DNA from: DATARH01 sp036268425
GTDB lineage: Bacteria > Pseudomonadota > Alphaproteobacteria > ATCC43930 > CGMCC-115725
Assembly (NCBI GenBank): GCA_036268425.1
Contig: DATAUE010000028.1
Location: 1 to 64,000, forward strand
Reading direction: 5' to 3'
DNA length: 64,000 bases
In this document: positions 63,362 through 64,000 of the stretch, in pieces
Layout: each line of letters starts with the position of its first letter
Position numbering within the stretch: the stretch's first letter is position 1
Program-made: the position numbers and the translations under genes
The notes under the pieces: model-generated
Seen by the model: the letters and a program-made list of their open reading frames with translations, nothing else
What the model was told of the DNA's origin: nothing
Database searches by the model: none

Positions 63362-64000
63362 GGTGTGACGCCTTTTGGCGCGGGACTTCCGCCGCCGGCA
63401 CGCAACTCGCCGACGAGGCTGCGAAACGCATCGCCGCGCGCCTCGAAATGCGCGAACTGGTCGTAGGAAGCGCAGGCTGGCGACAGCAGCACGACGGCCC
63501 CGGTGACACCGTCACGGGTTGCCTGCGCCGCCGCCGCAGCCACAGCCGCCGCGAGATCGCCGGACCGCGTAAACGGAACCGACGCGCCGAGCGTCGCAGC
63601 AAAATCTTCGGTTGCTGTTCCGATCAGATAGGCGTGCCGGATGCGCCGGAAATATGGCGACAGCGAAACGATACCGCCCGCCTTCGGCAGGCCGCCGGCA
63701 ACCCAATAGATCGCCTGATAGCACGCGAGCGCCTTTTCAGCCGCGTCGGCGTTGGTCGCCTTGGAATCGTTGATGTAGCGGATTCCGGAGATCGTATCGA
63801 CCAGCTCCTGCCGGTGCGCGAGACCTGGAAACGAACGAATAGCGCGCGCCGCTGCTTCGCGCTCGACGCCGACAGCCTGTACCGCGGCATAGGCCGCCGC
63901 CGCATTTTGCCAGTTATGTACACCCGGCAGCCGCTCGGCCTCGGCAAGATCGAGCACCGTCAGCGGCTCTGCGCCGGTTGCATCGATCAGCCGGCCGTCT
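63358..64000 (-). CDS. murD: UDP-N-acetylmuramoylalanine--D-glutamate ligase (partial, C-terminal part)
   Basis: The gene runs off the right end of the window, so only its last 213 or so codons are seen. These encode the C-terminal and part of the central domain: GVHNWQNAAAAYAAVQA, FPGLAHRQELVDTISGIRYINDSKATNADAAEKALACYQAIYWVAGGLPKAGGI (the conserved HR and NDSKATN motifs), and VLLSPACASYDQFAHFEARGDAFR. MurD adds D-glutamate to UDP-MurNAc-L-Ala. It overlaps ftsW by 4 bp. Confidence 0.94.
   Translation of the reverse strand, partial: DGRLIDATGAEPLTVLDLAEAERLPGVHNWQNAAAAYAAVQAVGVEREAAARAIRSFPGLAHRQELVDTISGIRYINDSKATNADAAEKALACYQAIYWVAGGLPKAGGIVSLSPYFRRIRHAYLIGTATEDFAATLGASVPFTRSGDLAAAVAAAAAQATRDGVTGAVVLLSPACASYDQFAHFEARGDAFRSLVGELRAGGGSPAPKGVTP

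Noticed and set aside
62138..63466. 442-codon open frame opposite ftsW and murG
   Set aside because: Antisense shadow rich in Arg, His and Gln; the opposite strand encodes intact ftsW and murG.

Overview
The window reads as a high-GC alphaproteobacterial chromosome, most likely from the Rhodospirillales or a neighbouring order. The evidence is gene order: dgt-argS-SPOR-nagZ-M50-scpA-scpB-tatB-tatC-serS-surE-M23 is a typical alphaproteobacterial run. It also carries a divisome/peptidoglycan cluster (murD-ftsW-murG-murC-murB-ftsQ-ftsA-ftsZ), a double-length Dcd, and a DUF1491 protein. I assign no species.

Bases 1 to about 9,650 look like an acquired, visibly AT-richer island. It starts with a DUF3768 gene, a family common on alphaproteobacterial mobile DNA. 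Next comes a compact locus of two divergent transcription units around a 43-bp, nearly uninterrupted palindrome. Leftward lie an OGG-type HhH glycosylase, a small Met-Gly-Gly protein, a PfkB-type kinase fused to a deoxyribosyltransferase-like domain, a QueC-like PP-loop enzyme and a membrane protein. Rightward lie an HTH regulator and a TGT-like transglycosylase. QueC, TGT, OGG and a membrane protein are the accessory set of type IV CBASS, but there is no CD-NTase; the PfkB fusion occupies the operon instead. I consider this the best candidate for an undescribed system. After a 5' fragment of a tRNA-Gly gene come a nucleoside-phosphorylase-like protein and a P-loop ATPase, and that ATPase is fused in frame to the C-terminus of a glutamate synthase large subunit (gltB). 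This would be a second putative conflict system, joined to a metabolic gene at the island edge.

From 14.2 to 25.9 kb the content is sparser and mixed: tRNA-Arg(CCT), a spherulin-4-like protein, an HpcH/HpaI aldolase, a LuxR-type regulator with a degenerate receiver, a second receiver-like protein, an orphan solute-binding protein, a membrane coiled-coil protein, an amidohydrolase, a VOC protein and a decayed IS630-family transposase. Several intergenic stretches are long.

From 25.9 to 38 kb lies the conserved housekeeping block for nucleotide pools, translation, chromosome condensation, twin-arginine export and wall turnover. No tatA or pcm is visible there. From 38 to 53 kb are assorted metabolic genes: a stress protein, an NMT1-like binding protein, an LVIVD protein, gluQ, divergent hydroxyacid enzymes, and a three-gene acyl locus (FAAL, ACP and a divergent WcbI-type protein with three N-terminal repeats). 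From 53 to 64 kb come dcd, an orphan HigA-like regulator whose start codon overlaps that of cysK, and the leftward dcw cluster without ddl, running off the right end inside murD.
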